From contig JAKTNV010000023.1 of the NCBI GenBank assembly GCA_022747635.1, positions 1,367,501 through 1,431,500 on the forward strand: a DNA stretch of 64,000 bases, given 5' to 3'. The notes beneath the pieces were generated by a model. The model was given only the letters and a program-made list of their open reading frames with translations. It did no database searches and was not told the origin of the DNA. Positions 19,101 through 32,155 of this stretch are shown piece after piece. Every line of letters begins with the position of its first letter. Position 1 is the stretch's first letter. The stretch is from Hetaerina americana (Eukaryota; Arthropoda; Insecta; Odonata; Calopterygidae). The translations under genes and the position numbers were made by a program.

Positions 19101-22100
19101 AGATTTCATATATATAGATGAATATTATGCTTTATGAAATTTTACTGTTACAGTTTTTACCTGTTAAATATATGTACATCTGCTTGGATGAATAAACACT
19201 TGAAAAAAATTATTGAGACATGAGAAGAAAGCTGTAAGATCTTTCGGAATCGTCGCAACTAGTATGGATTTTTTGGAAGAGCGCCATTTTCTTTCTTTTC
19301 GTATAATGAAGGGGTTTCAGCAAGTGATGCCATATGTAGCATATGCCGTTACTATGCATCTAGAATATCGTGGAAGCTCTTGACGTTCCTTTAAAAAGTA
19401 GATGTTTGGGAGCAAATCAATGTTATTCACTCGCATCTTGGAAACCAATGGTTGTATTCTTGAACGAATAATAATGACTGTCTTTTTACCATGTGTATTC
19501 CTACAAATTGATGCATCAAACAAATAATGAATCAATAAATGATCATTGTCTTTTTTAAGTAAAATACCTAGGAAATTGGGTGGATCTATCGTTCTTGTTA
19601 GCGAGCTTTATTCTTTTCAATAGGATGATGCGAAAATCTTTCCACGCGTAAAAAAATGAGTTCTCAATATAAAGAACAAAAACAAACCTTTGCTCCTGAA
19701 AATATTGGCGATACCTCATTATATCGTACGATGAGATCCAAAGTCTGAAACGACTTACCGATGATCATAAATGTGCCAACTGATACTCAGCATGTCCGCA
19801 CCGTAATTTCTATTTCTAATGCTGAAGTTTTTACCAAAAAGCATGAAGTGAGACCGAGATGGCTAATGGAATTAAACTGTCTAAACGACTCCTGAAAAGA
19901 GTCCTGGTACGTAGCTACAGTAGGGAGAAATAGGCACAACCGTTGACACTACTCGCAATTAAACCGTTGCCTAAAGGTTTTCAAAAATCCATTAACGAAT
20001 CACAAATTTCCCTCGATGGCTGGTGACTTAATAGCCCATGTCACACCTATGTTCTGGATCACAAAGGTGCGACCCCACACGTATTAAGACCGCGGACCTC
20101 GCCGGTCGTAGTGATGTTCATTTGATTTCAGGGGCACCGGAAAGTGAGATCGAAACGAGAAGGTTTTAATTATTTGTGGGGGGTGGGTTGAGAGCGGCGG
20201 GAGGCTGGTGGGTTGAAAGGCATAGAATGGTAGCAGAAGGATCGGGAGGCGGGTCGAGGGGGTAATAAAAAGGTGAGCATAATCCAAAGGATGTGATGAA
20301 TGGAGTAACGTGAGGTAAGCGATGATTGAACGCTAAATGAATAGGCATTAGTAGGTTCCAGGAAACTGAGGAAACGGTGATAGAATAGACATTTTCCAAA
20401 ATCGTGGATTATTTGTCCCTATTCACAATTTTTCGAGGAAGATTGAAATCCTTTCAAGAGCTATCGCGAATTAGTGGGAAATTTTTTTCGCAGGAGCGAA
20501 CGATGCTTTCGTTCGCTCCTGGCCACGCCATGAATAAGTCCCATAAACCCTCGCTTGCCACCTGGCTCATCAAAAAAACACCCATTCGGAAGTTAGGACT
20601 CAATCCTACCACCTTTGGTTTAACTATCGGTCCTGCTAGCCACCAGACTAACCCGGGCGGCACGTGCGAAGGAATGACGTACTCGTCAAATGCATGAGTT
20701 AAAAAAAACCAAGCATCAAGTTTCGCAAACCGAATCGAAGCACCAGTATGCACGCTCCAAGTCCGCACATGCAGTCCAAGAACACACTGTAGCGTTGGCG
20801 AGCCATTGGAGCACAAATGGGAAGCGATGAGCTGCTCGGCGCTCGTGTCCGCTGCCACGCGAGGGAACGTGATCGGATCTCCGCGCCCTCCTTCGAGGCC
20901 GTGTCATTTTCCACCGCCCCACCGACACACGAAGGCCGTTTCCTGCGAGAGGAACCCTCGACAGATGGTTTCTTTTCCTTTCATAGCCTCGTGCAAAAAT
21001 TTTCGATAATCACTTGTCGCTAATGCGATCTCTGATTAATCTGCCGTCGTTGACAGAGGAGTCTAAAATTATAATGGGGAAATTTTAAGCGGCGTTCATT
21101 AATTATGTTTCGGAACAAGATGTAATTTGGGGGAACTGAAAAAAATCATCTTCGCAATATCGAAGGAAGAGAAGAAAAAGTCTTATCAGGAAATCCCGCT
21201 TGGGAACGACTGGCCGAACGAAAAGTAGTTGATTTATCCACGAAAGCCTAGAAATTAATTATACGTGGGAAGGTAAAGAATAATTTATCCGCGGGAAGGT
21301 AAAGAGTCATTCGTATTGACATCAGTGCAATCGTTCATTGAATATGTCCTCAAATATGTCGATAATAGAGGTGAAGCTTGTCGTGACAAATTGTGCGCTC
21401 TTCTCAACTTGGAAATCCAAGGAAAAATCGATAGTTCTCCTCCTGCATTGAAAACTCTGGAAAGTGTACATTTTAGTTAATTTCTCAGGCCTTGATATTT
21501 TTATGTTTTTTGAGACGGCAACTGGTGAACTGTCAGTTCACCACTTCTCAATGTTGCCCATTCTCGTGTGGATGCTGCCCAGGACCGTAAATGTGAGTTA
21601 ATGAGTTTAATGAAATACAGAAGGGTTATTAATAGTAAGACCCAGGAAACGTCGTGGCGTAATTCAGAATGAAATCATCGCCAGCTTTAAGCTTACAAGG
21701 TTCAGAGCGTCTTTTGGGGGAGAGCAATATTCTTGCAGAAGACTGAATCCGCATTCGGATTTCAAATATCGTTCTAAAGATACCCCAAAACATCAAAACA
21801 AGAAATGGAAGTAATGAAGGAAAGTGAAATAAAAAGCAGAAAAATATTCTGGTCCAAATTCAGTTCTTCACCATTTTGGATATTTAAAAAAAAACCTCTA
21901 TATGAATGAATTCCATGGGCTTATAATTTGGTTGTCATATCCTCAAGCACGTAAACCGACCAATGACTGCTCGATAGGCGAAATCGGGGACATCTTTAAA
22001 ACGCTATTAGGTCCAACAACTGCATTTACCGCAAAAATATGTGTGATGTAACTTTAAATAAAGAATCAAAATTAAGTAGACAATTGATGATTAAACTAAG

Positions 22101-22779
22101 CAACCAAGCGATTACGGTCGTTGCCCCTCACACAGAAATATATCCATTTTCTGCCTTGATACGGCAGTGAATATACTTGCCCATGCCTCAAGACAGAAAA
22201 ATCAAGAAATGTGTAATTTTAGTGAAAATTTACTTTAAAATATTTGTCCCTATTTATTTTCTAAGATTGAATACAATACTGTAAGAAAATGGAATGGAAA
22301 ATGGAAAATGGAAAAAATGGACAAAGGTTGTAAAGGTTTCACGCTTGAATACTCCCTTTCTTAGGATTTGATCCGCATGTTTCCACCTCAAGCAATAGAA
22401 GATTATGAACTTATTTAAGCATTACCTTTCTGAAGAATATAAATGGTATCTAAGTGACTCTAGTAAGTCTAGACGAAAAGGATTTACGGGAAATATTCAC
22501 ATTTGTGACTATTCTCGAATTTTTTCTGTCATCTGGCTTCCGGTGCATCAGGGAAATCCTCACGTCTCACGTCAAAGGCTCCCTTTGTCAATACCTCCAA
22601 TCGGCAGAATTCCGTCTTTCGCAATTGACGATTTGCGACTGAGTACCTCGTAGTGATCATGACACCATAGGAAGCTTAAAAATCCACGAGTGTCGTTTCA
22701 AAGAAAGACCAGGAGTGGCAGAGTTTATTTCCATTTTCCAAACTCCCTTTTTTGTTGATGAATCGTTTTTGCAAGCATT
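19101..22779. other. Unrecognised DNA
   Basis: No supported gene or repeat family. A weak tRNA-like stretch on the minus strand around 20580-20650 was considered and not called. A short perfect hairpin at 20491-20521 is listed separately. Confidence 0.5.
20491..20521. repeat. Perfect 13-bp stem hairpin
   Basis: CAGGAGCGAACGA (20491-20503) and TCGTTCGCTCCTG (20509-20521) are exact reverse complements around a 5-base loop. I see no larger element or run of T that would explain it. Confidence 0.85.
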
Positions 22780-22967
22780 ATCTAATGCCTTGATGTGTCT
22801 TGACGTGCCTTGTTATATTTAATATAATATGTCATTTTAATGCCTTAACGTGTCTTGACGTGCCTAGTCATATTTAAAGCCCTGACGTGTCCTATACTAT
22901 GTGTACAATTTTTTTGTATGATGCAGTATCTGGAGAAATAAACTTATTATTATTATTATTATTATTG
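22780..22967 (+). repeat. Non-LTR retrotransposon 3' end with (TTA)n tail
   Basis: An A/T-rich segment with internal near-repeats of CTTGACGTGCCT (22799 and 22855) ends in AATAAA and a TTA repeat (22944-22967). This is the usual look of a 5'-truncated non-LTR 3' end. No coding sequence is left, so the clade is unknown. Confidence 0.5.
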
Positions 22968-25630
22968 TTAACATATAGCTTTTCCAGAACCCACCTCCCA
23001 CTATGCATGAGCGAAATTCATCTCAGGTCAAGGCGACATTAAATTGAAGGGTGCCACGAAAATAATCTTCTGCAGAAGCAACCTACATAAATTATTCCCC
23101 TTAATTCAGTTGGCAACATTGACGTCACTGTGAGGCAAGCGTCTTCCCTCCGTTGGTTGGTTCCTTCTGCGGTGCGCTGTTTATTCACCACAAACGACTG
23201 AAATGGTTTTTATGTTGACGAGGAAACGAGCGTTTGAGATGCATGGGCAATGTGGGTAGATTAAATCGCTCAGTGAATTACGGAAGAGGAGCTCATTTTT
23301 TATCAATATTAAAACTTTGGAGCCTTTTCTGTGATTAAAAAATTCAATTCCATACACGTGTTTATCAAGAATTAATGATAGCTCGCAAGGGAAAACCCTT
23401 CTCCGCTAGAATATCAATTGAAACCATTAATTGTTTGCCAAAATCTTTACAAACGGCCACCGTAATTCCCCCTTCCATTTCCATGAGTACTTAGTTTTTC
23501 TAAAGGGACGCCCACTCAGAGGCGAGGGATCTTATTCATACGCAAAGGGAAAACGATCAGTGGTCGTTGAGGATTATTGTGGTGGCTCAGAATGTACCCG
23601 GCTTTACTCAAGGGTTTAAAGGCACGTGGGCAGATAAGCAAGGAAAAGCGAAGGGACGTGTGAAAAGCTCATGAATAAATCCGGGTTTTCCGATAGAAGG
23701 ACGCACACTTTTCCGATACTGCGAACTCCCGCTCCGTGTGGCTGGGACCGCCATTGGAGTGTTTCTCATTGGAATATTTGGCAGAAGGTAGCGGGAGTTC
23801 GCTTCGATGAGACATTTCTTATTCATCACTGTGAGGAGACCAAGCTGCTGGAATTAGAATCCCAACCTTTCCAAAGTCAGTTACGGGTATTTGATCTGTA
23901 ACTTCATGGATTAAAAAAACACAACGAAAAGTATGGTAATTTAAAGTTCAAAAGTTCTAATTGATACACAATAATGCTAAGAATTGTCACCGTTTGGACT
24001 CATAAATTAATTGAATTTTGCTTCAGTAAAAGTTGGATAGAACTCAGGCCAACAAAAAATCATGTTAGCACTCTTCATATTACAGTTCAGTATCCAGCGG
24101 CTGGTTATTCTATTCATAAATATTTTCTGTGAGAATGAAAAATTGACAAATTGGTAATTTGGCTCCAATTTTTTCCCAGCATAGGACATTGAAGACTATA
24201 AATTCCAAAATGCGTATATCAGCCGAGTTTTCCTTGCTCCAGAGGATATTGCGCAAAGAAGGGAAAAATTATGAGACTAGTTTGAAAAAAGATTTTAAAT
24301 TCATTTCTTTAAAATTCCGAAAGCTTACAGAAAAATCGACATCCATGATATATTCTCACAAATACATAAACGGTTTGATATTTCAAAACAAATAATTTGT
24401 CAGGAATGAACATGCCTGAGTGATTTGGGCACACTCATGTATTTTTGTATATTACATGGTTAACCATAACCTTCTTACCCGAATTTGATGTTTTTAACCT
24501 TCGCCACTATAACGAGTATTGAATAATTTAGAAAATATTTTTCCATTTCCTCAATGAAATGTGGAAAATGTCGTTGCCAGCCAACAATTTTTCCATTCAG
24601 CCCGCTTTATGGTCATAGTTCAATAATATATTAAGTAAATACTTATTGAACGGTACAACAGATGAAATTTTTCTCGTTTGCTGCCCTTTTAATTTAAAAT
24701 AAAGAATACTCAAGGCTTCCTCAGCACGGGTTATTTCAACGAATAAATTCCAGCGTACGCTCTGATTAGGAAGACTGGGCCTCGTTTGTGATACATTTCG
24801 AGAGGAAGAGTAAGTAATTCCCAATTAACGACCAATTACGGATAATCAATGAGGTTAAGATCCTCTCGATTCCGCCAAGTAAACATTTCGATAAAGGCAT
24901 TAAAATGCGCCATTAGACATGAATATCACCAATCACTTTCGATTAGGCTGCCGTAGTCGCCTCTTTTCCAGGATATGCTTCTATCAAACAGAGACCGAGG
25001 TGTCAAATCGGCCACTGAGATCATCTGCGTCGTCAATGTGGCCAAAACATTGCCACGGGAAGCACTTATGAGCCATGTTGTGGGTAAAGAGCCTTCGTTG
25101 ATTGTTTCAGATTATTTCTCGGAGACGGGTGTTAGTGAGATGGGGTGGGAATAATCTCGGTAAATGCGAGATGGGTGCACGCACCATCATGCAATCTTCT
25201 CACCCTAAAGAGGATAGATTTCTAGAAGAAATACGCATAGCATCCCGTTTTACCATAAAATGATACGCTCATAGAATGTTGTGGTAAGACTTCACCGCTA
25301 TGGCTCTGTAAAAACGCTACGTTGGTTTATGTACACCCGTAGCTTGAACTATTTTACATCCTGCAATAATAATACAAAGAGGAAAACTTTATCCTTTAAG
25401 TTCAACTAAAAATATTAACCGATCAGCTATCCAACCGATAAGTTGTCCATGAATTGACGACAAGGCCGGAAGTTAGGTGTCTTCGTACAGCGTCACAATT
25501 AGTCCTTTTGCGTATTTCCGTTGTATATTTTTGTACATAGTGCTCTGGGAAGAGGTCTGTGGTGCGGACACCTCTCTGTTGTTGTTCACGTAGTGATTAG
25601 TAGAAGATTGGAAAAGAGAAAAAATTGAAA
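22968..25630. other. Unrecognised DNA
   Basis: No supported gene, RNA or repeat. The sequence is A/T-rich with only short open frames. Confidence 0.5.
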
Positions 25631-25683
25631 TTCAAGTAGTGATAAATACTTCGTAAAGAAAGGTATGCAGGCAAAGGTAATGC

Positions 25684-26750
25684 ATGCCGACATTCAGAAC
25701 ACTCTGGGGGACTCTGCTCCAAAAAATCAACTGCGCTAGGTGGACAAACGAGTTTAAGTTTAGTCGGCGCAGCTTACATGATGATCCACGTAGTCGTTGG
25801 CCAAAATATGCCATTACCACAGATATTATTGCAAAAGTGTATAAAATGGTCATGGAGGATCGCCGACTTAAAGTACGGGAAATCGCCGAAGCTGTAGGGA
25901 TTTCATAAGAATGGGCAAAAAACATTTTAACAGTGGAAATTGATATGAAAAATTATATGCTCGATGATTGCCACGACTATTGACGCAGGACCACAAACGT
26001 ATGAGAATGGAACTTTCCGAACAATGTTTGAACCAAATTCCAAGAAATTGCGGTAGATGCCGCAACAGTAACTTTTAATGGCGTCATCCGCTAATACGCA
26101 ATTGTTGCATTGGAATGTTTGAACCGTTTAAAGAACAACCAACAAGATTTTTTCTGCGCCGGTTTGTGACCACAGATGAAATTTTGGTCCACCACTATAC
26201 CTCAGAGACATAACTGCAGCTATAGTGGTGAAAACATGCTGATTCACCACCAACAAAGAAAAAAAGGCAATACGTACGGTCTGCCAGAAAGGTGACGGCT
26301 TCAGTTTTCTGAGATGCGAAAGGGATTCTGCCGATAGATTAGCTTCCCATTGCTCAAACAATTACTGGAAAATACTGCTCTAACCTAACGGAACAAGGCA
26401 GTAAAATATACACGTTAAAAGGCCTGGTTTGGAAAGGAGGAAAGGTATCTTTCATCAAGAAAATGCACGCCCATACACAAGTGTCGTTGCCATGGCAAAT
26501 ATGCGTGAGCTAAGATGCAAATTGTTGCCACACCCGCCTTATTCGCCCGATTTGGCTCCATCAGATTTCAATACCTTCCCCAAGGTCGAAGAGGCGAAAT
26601 TCAAAGAGCTAATAGTCGAAGTAGATGGGGATTTTGCAGGCCTGAAGAAATCTTATTTTCAAAATGGGATCAAGACATGCTGACATCGCTGAACCAAGTG
26701 AGTTAGTGTACAGCGAGACTACATTGAAAAATATAATAGCTTCACTGAGG
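25684..26750 (+). pseudogene. Decayed mariner transposase, irritans-type
   Basis: A near full-length but heavily damaged mariner gene. Recognisable in order: DPRSRWPKYA (linker), DRRLKVREIAEAVGIS (second helix-turn-helix), the region 25990-26380 covering the first catalytic part in several frames, then FHQENARPYTSVVAMA, where the catalytic Asp of the usual DNAP is Glu. LLPHPPYSPDLAPSD follows (third catalytic Asp), and then the C-terminus IEKYNSF. Stops and frameshifts occur throughout and no clear terminal repeats were found. The wording resembles irritans-subfamily mariners. Confidence 0.82.
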
Positions 26751-26769
26751 TGAGTTGTTTATTTTTATT

Positions 26770-28790
26770 CCATTCCGTAAACTTTTCATTTGTTTCGAAA
26801 TTATATATTCGTTCTCCTTTCTCTCCATTTCTGCCCATTTCATGTTGTCCATTCTTCTCACGCTCTCATCTCAAATGTCTGCAATCTAACAACCCTCCAG
26901 CATTGTCAATCAAGTCTCAAAGCAATATAAATTCACGGTTCATGCCGAAGTTTCGCACGTAATCGCAAATAAAATGTCAGCGATTTCACGAGCAAACCGT
27001 TTCCCTTCTTTGTCAGCTTTTTTTATCGTAAGATAACTTCGTGAAACCGATTCATAGCTCCAGAAAATTAAAAGCTTGTATTTCTCCAATAGCGTTTCAC
27101 TCATCCAATGATGTAGATGTAGATGCCACACCCAATCAATCTCCCGTGACTTCCAAGGGCTGTGATCGTGCTGCTTTCAGCTTCAGCCCCTCATCTGTTG
27201 GCGTTGACGGGGGTAGGGAGGGAAGAAAAGGCATCGCTCCCGCTGGCCGCCGAAGCGGATTTCAAAATTTAGCAAAGATCGCTCCTGTGCGTGGAACAAA
27301 ACGCTGCTTTCCACGTTCCCCCCGGCCGGCTCCGAAGAGGAGACGACGCGATATATCTCAAGTGTCGCTCCTTCCTCTCCATTTCTCGCGCCATCCGTCC
27401 TCTCGACTCCCTTCGGAAGCGCCGCTTCCTTCGCCCAAACAGGAGCGAAAACAAGCAAAAATAAGGATCTCCACTCGACCGCTTGGCGACCCGTACGGCT
27501 TTCTTCCTCGCCCCGCCCCGAGGCGAAGCGCATTCCCTCAAAACCCGAATGATTCGACGCATTCTTCCTCCCTCTCCGGCATCGCCATCCCAAAATCCAT
27601 CCACTCCCCCCAGCCCAAGAGTCCCGATCACGTCCTCCGCAAAACTCGAGAATTTCTCCGCAAAAAGGGAGCCCTCACTCCCACCCGCCACTCCGCCCCC
27701 CACTCCGCTCCCCACGCCGAGCGCCGGGAGCGATGATGAATGGGCCCGCGAGTCTTTTTGAGAGGAGTTTCGAGGGAGGGGGTGGGTCGGGGCGGGCATG
27801 CGAGGAGTGGGTGGGGAAGAGTTGATCGATAGCGCATTGAGACCCTCACGAGTCGCGATCCGCGCCTCTTTGCTGCACGGTGGTGGAGGTCGAGCACCTT
27901 GGAGGGGGTCGGAGGGGGAGGGGATGGTGGCCGGAGAGTACCCGCTATAGTCGGGGTGGGGTTAAAGAGGTCGTGACCCCTGACCCATTAACCATGCCGA
28001 CTCTCCTTACGTGAGCCCTTCGCTGCACCTTCAGACTTCCAAGCCGGATTGTTTGACTACCCCAGATACTCCGACCCGCTTGAGATGTATTCCAAACGAA
28101 ATGCCTGTTGAAATGTGAGGGTCGGGTGCCAGGGGCACGGAGGGGGATCCTATACGTGGCATAATTGATGTTGCGAAAAGACCCCCCGGTGTGCCTCGTG
28201 GCTGAGCGTATCGTGAGACGCAGGGGAAAGGTGGGGAGGGGAGGGGGGGTGCATTGCATGGCGTCGCGGGGTGAGTCGCAATGAAGTCCCAGGGCGAAAA
28301 TGACAAAATGAGCCAAGATCCAGTCTTCAAAAATACCAGCTTTCACATTTGAAGTTCGTCGTTCCCCGTTTCATAGCCCAACTTCCGCTCCAAAGGTGGT
28401 GCGTGGTGATCTGAATCGAGGATAGTGAACTGCGCCAGTGTGCAGGGGGCAGGATGCGTGCATCGTCTTGGTGCACCTCGATCTGCTACCGCTGCGTGCC
28501 CTCGTCCGAGGTGAGAATCAGCGCGAAAAACTCAGATGCGTGGGTGGATCTTATGCCACTCTGTCATTTGCTTCGAGCTCATCCCGATTGAGAGCCTTGC
28601 AGGCGCGCAGGGAATTTTTACCAAGCCAATATTAATTAGTCGATCGCCAGTTATTTCTTGTACTTGGGACACACAATGAAAAGCGTTCAATCTTGTCTTC
28701 TTGAAGTGCGAAGATCCAATACATTTTCTTTTGGAGATGCAGCAATTCATTGAGGTGAGTTTTCGCATGCTTTTACGGAGTGTACTCCCC
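26770..28790. other. Gene-poor stretch with GC-rich block
   Basis: From about 27180 to 28280 the sequence is clearly GC-richer and CpG-richer than its surroundings, with long C-rich and G-rich tracts and overlapping open frames on both strands. No frame shows a known domain. It could be a CpG-rich promoter region, an unrecognised exon or only a compositional patch. Confidence 0.4.
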
Positions 28791-28794
28791 GGGG

Positions 28795-29035
28795 GTATGG
28801 CAACCTAGTTGGTAGATCGGCAGTACACCTGAAAGCCCGGGGTCGATTCGAGTGACTTTGGATGACCCCTAGTTTCTTCTACGCTGTAAAAGTTGTCGGG
28901 TATCCGATCTTCCATGGACACCATCGAGAGTGGAGCAGAAGGAGATGACTCCTCGAGTGTGACCTTCACGGGCCGTATAGGGGTCAGGATGCGTTGGGCC
29001 CGGCTCTTGCCTATCAAAACAACCTTCCGGTGGAT
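28795..29035 (+). repeat. tRNA-derived SINE-like repeat, family D
   Basis: GGCAACCTAGTTGGTAGATC resembles an A-box, and GGGGTCGATTCGAG about 30 bases later resembles a B-box. A non-tRNA body follows. Only one copy is present in the window, so the family call is tentative. Confidence 0.45.
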
Positions 29036-31765
29036 TTTATAGTTTCATTTGTTATAAATGTAAAAACCATATCATTAGATACCAAACGTTTCAAGCTATT
29101 GGTTTCAATGGGGGCTGCCTGGTTTTAAATAATACCCCCCTATCGTAAAACAAGGCACTCTCCTGTCAGAATACCGCCGCGTGGTACGCCATTCATCTAA
29201 TTTTCCGTGCCCGTGGTGTTTTTCCGAGTAATATGCAAGGGCATACAGACGAGGTTACAGAATAATTAGGGCAAGATTCTTAAAGCCATTGACTTTCTAA
29301 AGGAAACTGAAATGCATTGACACATATGCAATTGAGATTACAGAAATCTTTAATCAAAGGTTTTGAAACTAAAATAGGATGCTTCGATCAACTATTCTAT
29401 GGGATTAATGATGCGGGGAACTAAAGATCGTATGATATATATCTAGGCAGCTGAATCAGCCATTCCTCAGTCAAATATTGTATTTTTTTGGTCAACCATA
29501 TTGCAAAAATAATAATAATTAAAAAATCAATTTTTAATTATTATTATTATATTATAATGAATTATCTTATTTACATAGAAAATTAACACATGGATTTTAA
29601 AAATAATACTAAAATGAATCTAATATCATTCGTCATCGTCATTATTTAGCTCAGATTAATTTAGGCAGCACATCTTGAGAAACGTACCATTCATATCTAT
29701 AAATCTCATTGTTGAGGAGAGCATCACACGTTTACGTTTTACTAGCACTTATGTTTGATTTTCGAGTAATGCACGCATTGATTGATCTACTTAGGTAAAC
29801 ACGTATTTTAGCTCCGTAAAAGACATAAGTTTCATATTTGATAATGTTTTGCGATTAGCCAGCAAAAGATGTTGATTCAACAATTATTATTAGAATTTGT
29901 TGTCTCAGGCGTAACTTTGTGGAATTTGCATAACATATTGAAATGTAATGAAATAATTGACTTTGTACCTCCTCGTAAATTATTTACGCATAAAACCCTC
30001 CTCGTAAATTACCTCCTCGTAAATTATTTACGCATAAAACCCTATTAATAATCATTTAAGACGGGCACATCTTTAATTCTCTAAACATCAATAGCCAGAA
30101 TACTTGCGTAGCGAACGGATGGAGTTCATCATAAAACCTATTTTGCCAATCGATATTCTGTATGGATACCCTAGGGATATAAGCGATTATGCTACAGCAA
30201 TCCGCCTTTTAGGAAAACCCATATTATTTATGGACATAAAAGCGTCGAGAATAAAACATGTATTGTCCACATGGGATTGACTGTGCTTTATAGTCATCTT
30301 TAGAGTCATCATTTGACTTCTTGCCTGACGTACTCAACATCAATTCCTTGAAATTAAAGAACTGGGATTGGTTTTCAACATTGGAATTTGACGAATGCTG
30401 GTTACTATGTTCCACAGAGCAATCAGAATTGAGACTTGAATGGCACAAATGACAACTGGGTTTAATCGCGACGGTAGCAGGGTGCGAGTGAGGCATCGGA
30501 GTTAGATTCAGCATCCGGGGGAGGCATTGGGGGCGAGGCGGGCGGGGAGGGGGGTGAGGGGAGGTGGGGGCGGGGGACGCTCCTCCACCAGAACAACGGA
30601 AGGCGCGGGATGGAATCGCGCCCTTCTTATTGGTCCGCCCGCCGGCTAATCTTCATGCCATCCGCGTCAATTACTGTTTGACTGGGAAAAGACGCCGAGG
30701 GATGGAGAGAGGCGAGAAGGGAGGCGACGAAGGACGCCACTCAACCCTCCCTTGATTGAGGCGGGGCAAGGAGGACTCGCATTTCGAGCCACGTGCTCCT
30801 CAAATGAAGGCACGTTTCATAGTGCCCCGATCAAAGGAGATTCTTCCCGCCAGACGACAGCGGCGAAGAGGAAGGAAAACTAATCCTTTCATTTTCGGGC
30901 ATAAGGGAATCTCAAGCTACTGCATGGACATGAGTGAGTTCAAACGATTGCATGACTCTAAAAGGGTGATTTTTTGTGGAAAGGGATAAATTTTGTTACC
31001 AGTTTACTCAGGCACTAATGTTAGAAGGATTGGATTGTTTGTGGTGATATTTTCAGTGGATTGCTGTAAGTAGGAGAGAGTAAACCCAGCAAAACCATGA
31101 TGTGTACCAAGCAGTTATGCAGGGATCTTAGCCAAGGCACGTGTATCAAAATATTTGTATATGAACGAAACTGTTCTCCTAGGCAACTTCCAGCCGGAGA
31201 TAACTCTTGAGTTGCGAGAATCAGGGCGGGAGCGGCATGGAAAGCGACGTGAGAACATCGCCATAAAAAAGAACCGATGGGCCTCCATGTGGATATTCCA
31301 ATGGAAAAAAGGTGTACCATTTTTCAGAAATTATTCCAGGGGGGGCCAATGAGAGGAAAAAGGAAACCTTAAATACGTTAAGAAACCATACTTTGTTCGG
31401 GCTCTCAATATCTTAAACGATGACCATTGTAGGAGTAGTCCGAACACTTGGGGAAGAAGCCGAAAAAGACTCAATCCTCAGTTTATTTGAGCTCTGGCGC
31501 TTACAGATAGACGTCTCGCAACAATTTTCCTCCGTTGTGAAGTTACCTAACATTTTAATATGTTTTTATCGGATTTTTCGCCCTATAGGGGATCTTGAGG
31601 CATCATATCGCCCAAAAGGGGAGGACCAAGTGATGGAATTTCTGACATAAGACCTTGGCTATACCTATCTTCCTCATCACAGACTACCCCTTTTCAAATA
31701 AATGACTAAGAAATTGCGAAAAAAAGTTCTTCAATATGATGCATGAATAGAAAAAATTACATATA
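29036..31765. other. Unrecognised DNA with small local repeats
   Basis: No gene is supported. Notable are an A/T hairpin at 29506-29548 (AATAATAATAATT pairing with its complement) and a short tandem duplication of a 32-bp segment at 29968-29999 and 30010-30041. A GC-rich patch lies at about 30530-30770. Confidence 0.5.
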
Positions 31766-31793
31766 GAATATATATATATATAGATATAGATAG

Positions 31794-31842
31794 TAAGGTA
31801 ATCTACCTGTTAAGGTAGATTACCTTATATTAATATATAATA

Positions 31843-31897
<55 letters not shown>

Positions 31898-31927
31898 TAT
31901 TATATATTAATATAAGGTAATCTACCT
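31794..31927. repeat. Nested palindromes at the 3' end of RTE-like copy B
   Basis: 31794-31807 and 31814-31827 form a perfect 14-bp stem (TAAGGTAATCTACC) with a 6-base loop. A larger palindrome pairs 31813-31850 with about 31885-31927 across a TA array. The arms are the terminal bases of the RTE-like element in opposite orientations. Confidence 0.88.
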
Positions 31928-32155
31928 GTTAAGGTAGGTGTTTGGAGGGACAAATTACTAAATAAATATTTTGTGATTCCTAACAAAATCCAGTATCCTA
32001 CTCTACACCAGGTTCCTCTTCATCTCTGAGTACTTTTTTCTTACCTTCATCCCGCCCAACATCCCTATCCTGTTCCTTCCCTTTCCTCGTTTGCCCAACA
32101 TTCTCCCCTCTATCACAGTCATCCACATCCCACTACCCGGCATTAACCCCTTCAT

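Noticed and set aside
20580..20690. Minus-strand tRNA-like sequence (SINE head)
   Set aside because: Only a partial T-arm resemblance, no A-box at the right distance and no second copy in the window.
27041..27736. 231-codon basic, proline-rich frame
   Set aside because: It lies in a GC-rich block where several frames on both strands are open together, and it has no domain; part of the start overlaps a SINE-tail-like ATGTAG run.
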